NCBI GenBank assembly: GCA_036245525.1
Contig: BTPG01000005.1
Span: forward strand, 177,291,539 to 177,355,538
Direction: 5' to 3'
DNA: 64,000 nucleotides
DNA from: Semisulcospira habei
Taxonomy: Eukaryota > Mollusca > Gastropoda > Semisulcospiridae
Shown one piece after another: positions 61,860 to 64,000 of the stretch. The notes below the pieces were generated by a model that was not told the DNA's origin, did not search any database, and saw only the letters and a program-made list of their open reading frames with translations. The number at the start of each line of letters is the position of its first letter. Positions within the stretch are counted from its first letter, which is position 1. A program made the translations under genes and the position numbers.

Positions 61860-61990
61860 TTATCATTCGGAATACACCAGTGTGTGAAATAAGTGTGACT
61901 AAAATAGTTCAAGGATAGTGCCAGAATAGTTTGGCACCTCTAGGCGCCAAGCTATTCTGGCACCACCCTTGAACTAAAGCCATTTGTCTA
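61860..61990. repeat. Degenerate GGCGCC-family hairpin
   Basis: AGTTCAAGGATAGTGCCAGA + ATAGTTTGGCACC pairs with GGCGCCAAGCTATTCTGGCA + CCACCCTTGAACT. The outer ends are lost. Confidence 0.7.
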
Positions 61991-62307
61991 TATCCTTATC
62001 TGTAAGTACTATAATGTAGCTTGCATATGGCAGCACACATTTGAAGCTTTTAGCCTCAGTATGATATCAGGGTCAAAATGAATAAAGCTCAAACAAAGTT
62101 CACCTTGAACAAAAAAGGCTGATGCAACATTTACTAATTGAGGTGTAATAGACATAATCGGCTGTGTGATGATGAACAAATGAGCTTTTGTGCATGACAC
62201 GACATACGCGTGTTACATGCAACTGATGCAAAGACATGCAGCGGGACCTGCGGAGAAAATTTTCACAGCTGACTGACCTGACCAGTACACAAGTGGCCCT
62301 TGGACTC
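61991..62307. other. Unassigned stretch
   Basis: I looked for a further upstream carnosine synthase exon on the minus strand and found none that I can support. Confidence 0.4.
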
Positions 62308-62643
62308 AAAGTGGCCACTATACAAAAGGCTAACATAGCAGCCGAGAATGACAAGAAGCGTTAACCATTATCATCAAAGAGGCCACTATACAAAAGGCTA
62401 ACATAGCAGCCGAGAATGACAACAAGCGTTAACCATTATCATCAAAGTGGCCACTATACAAAAGGCTAACATAGCAGCCGAGAATGACAACAAGCGTTAA
62501 CCATTATCATCAAAGTGGCCACTATACAAAAGGCTAATATAGCAGCCGATAATGACAAGCGTTAACCATTATCATCAAAGTGGCCACTATACAAAAGGCT
62601 AACATAGCAGCCGAGAATGACAACAAGCGTTAACCATTATCAT
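62308..62643. repeat. 68-bp minisatellite, about five units
   Basis: The unit starts GTGGCCACTATACAAAAGGC, continues TAACATAGCAGCCGAGAATG and ends ACCATTATCATCAAA. Units are almost identical. One lacks 3 bp (GACAAGCG for GACAACAAGCG). The array resumes at 63935. Confidence 0.95.
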
Positions 62644-63939
62644 TGTGATGAAGCTCTATGCTCGTGCATAGTGCTCATACATTAGGATTAGTACGGTACG
62701 GTTTTTGTTAACGGTTTGTTTGTGCCGATAGTCCGGGTGGCATGAGGCTCCACGTGAAATCTCAGTGTAAGACATGGTTAGCACGGAGTTTTGGTGAGTT
62801 CTGTTTAGTGAGTTCTAGGCAAAAGCTGTGTCTGTCAGAGGTCTAGTTTGGTTAGTGCGGGGCTAAACTGTCTGCTTGGACAGATGTGTTTGAGATACCT
62901 AGCCCGCATTCAAAGCCTCTGAAGCCTAGAATTCAGGTATGTTTTTATATGTGTAGTATTGATAGTTGCTTAGTTAAAGACAGTATGCGCTGGTAAGAGT
63001 AATGTGGTTGTATAGCGGTGTTCCGGTTTGGTTTAGTTATGTTGGTTTAGAATTCAGTGAAGTAACCGGTGTTTTTGTATACAGTTGTTTACCGAGATAG
63101 ATAACTAAAGGAATGTGAGGTGTGTATGTCTAAGCCGCTATGAAGATAGTACGTGGTTGGTTAAGCATAGTTTTTTCCAGTGTATAGAGTAGTGTATAGC
63201 AAGAGTGTTAGGCTGTAGTCTGTTTCAAGATAGTGACAGAGATATGGGGGTGTTACGGAAGTAGACAGTTTATGAAGCACGTGTGTGTGTGTGAATGAAC
63301 GTGTGAGTTATTTGTATCAGCCAGGTTACGTGACGTTTCTCATTGATCCAATATGTTGTGTGTTTAGCAAGTGTTACGTTGGGACTTTTGTTGTCGTATT
63401 CAGAGTACTTGTAAAGAGGGAGCGACGGACGCCGAGACGTCGAGTCACCAAACCTAACGTGAGGTCATCACCCCTCCAGCTCGTCACTCAGGGAGTGAAG
63501 CGACCGGGACCGAGACACCCGAGTCAAAGCGAGAACTGCGCTACAGTACGAGTACGAGGACGTCCGTGTTACAGACAGGACGGCAGGAAGAAGCGTACAA
63601 CGAAGGACTTTCACGCCTAGACGTGAGAAGGACCAACGTAACCAGGCAATAACATCAAACAGGTTTGAGACAGTGTGAAACCAAAGCCTAGCCTGGCCGA
63701 GATAGTGTGTGATGTGCATGTGATTTGGATGCAGTGGGGAAGGTGGAGTGTATATAGTCTGATAATCTTTTAAGCGTTTCTTTTCTTGTATATTGAGTAT
63801 AAAAGTCACTTTAGAAAAGGAGCCCATGTGTTTGTTTTACCGCATGAATGCGCCCGTCTGAGTCAGTGGCAGTGTATGCGTCTGTTGCGTGAGAGTCGGT
63901 ACGTGCGACTGTGGGCAAGTCTGCGTGCGTTACAATCAT
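62639..63939. mobile_element. Probable solo LTR (1291 bp) with 5-bp target-site duplication
   Basis: The element at 62644-63934 begins TGTGATGAAG and ends GCGTTACA, so it has TG...CA ends with TGT/ACA inverted. ATCAT is present at both 62639-62643 and 63935-63939, and removal restores a perfect minisatellite unit. AGTATAAAAGTC near 63798 could be its TATA box, which would make the plus strand the transcription direction. No open domain is inside; the 111-codon frame at 63285-63620 has no recognisable motif. A solo LTR left by LTR-LTR recombination is the simplest reading; a short non-autonomous LTR element is the alternative. Confidence 0.8.
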
Positions 63940-64000
63940 CAAAGTGGCCACTATACAAAAGCCTAACATAGCAGCTGAGAATGACAACAAGCGTTAACCA
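63935..64000. repeat. 68-bp minisatellite, continued to the window edge
   Basis: ATCATCAAAGTGGCCACTAT then AAAAGCCTAACATAGCAGCT continue the array interrupted at 62643. Confidence 0.93.

Noticed and set aside
63285..63620. Arg-rich 111-codon frame inside the solo LTR as a gene
   Set aside because: No recognisable motif, and it lies wholly within the probable LTR.
56106..64000. Further upstream exons of the carnosine synthase-like gene
   Set aside because: I read the minus strand outside element E and found no ATP-grasp-like segment with splice sites; the exons probably lie beyond the edge.

Overview
The window is eukaryotic, animal-type genomic DNA. One protein-coding host gene is recognisable: four exons on the minus strand (55657-55837, 47254-47370, 45836-46037, 21455-22029) that join in phase and encode the C-terminal ATP-grasp half of a carnosine synthase 1-like ligase. 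Its 5' exons lie beyond the right edge. The gene type, the repeat density and the style of the elements suggest a marine invertebrate, most likely a mollusc; that is inference.

Positions 1-21450 lie beyond the 3' end of this gene and hold no convincing host gene. They are packed with small hairpin elements. Many start and end in TTAA followed by C(C/T)C, as expected of piggyBac-type MITEs. There are also tRNA-derived SINEs with target-site duplications (one is split by a CR1/Rex-like LINE), microsatellites and minisatellites.

Positions 22029-45836 are one huge intron and 47371-55656 another. Both are built from elements that carry a ~164-bp tandem repeat (R1, R2, R3) and have been invaded by DIRS-type tyrosine-recombinase retrotransposons, all with coding strand minus. 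A (24681-37141, split by the nested B at 30771-36904), C (37142-43692, head to tail with A) and D (47996-53787) lie in these introns; E (56531-61787) lies upstream of the last visible exon. Each has ~155-170 bp inverted terminal repeats, an internal complementary region that matches the inverted circle junction, a gag-like ORF1 with an N-terminal Cys/His cluster, an RT-RNase H ORF and a tyrosine recombinase. Only A has all three reading frames open. B is a ruin with almost perfect termini, C has broken ORF1 and recombinase, D is frameshifted throughout, and E has lost the RT core and half of the recombinase.

The most interesting result is a conserved spliceosomal-type intron at the start of ORF1. 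In A, D and E a tiny first exon ending in AG joins in phase to the Cys/His exon through GTAAGG...CAG sites; C keeps the sites but has lost the ATG. Two further points stand out: A-C and D sit in the same A-run of the ~164-bp repeat, and several coding-dead copies have identical or near-identical terminal repeats, which suggests recent mobilisation in trans.

The right end (61788-64000) holds a degenerate hairpin, a 68-bp minisatellite and, inserted in it with a 5-bp target-site duplication, a 1.29-kb TG...CA element that is most simply a solo LTR.
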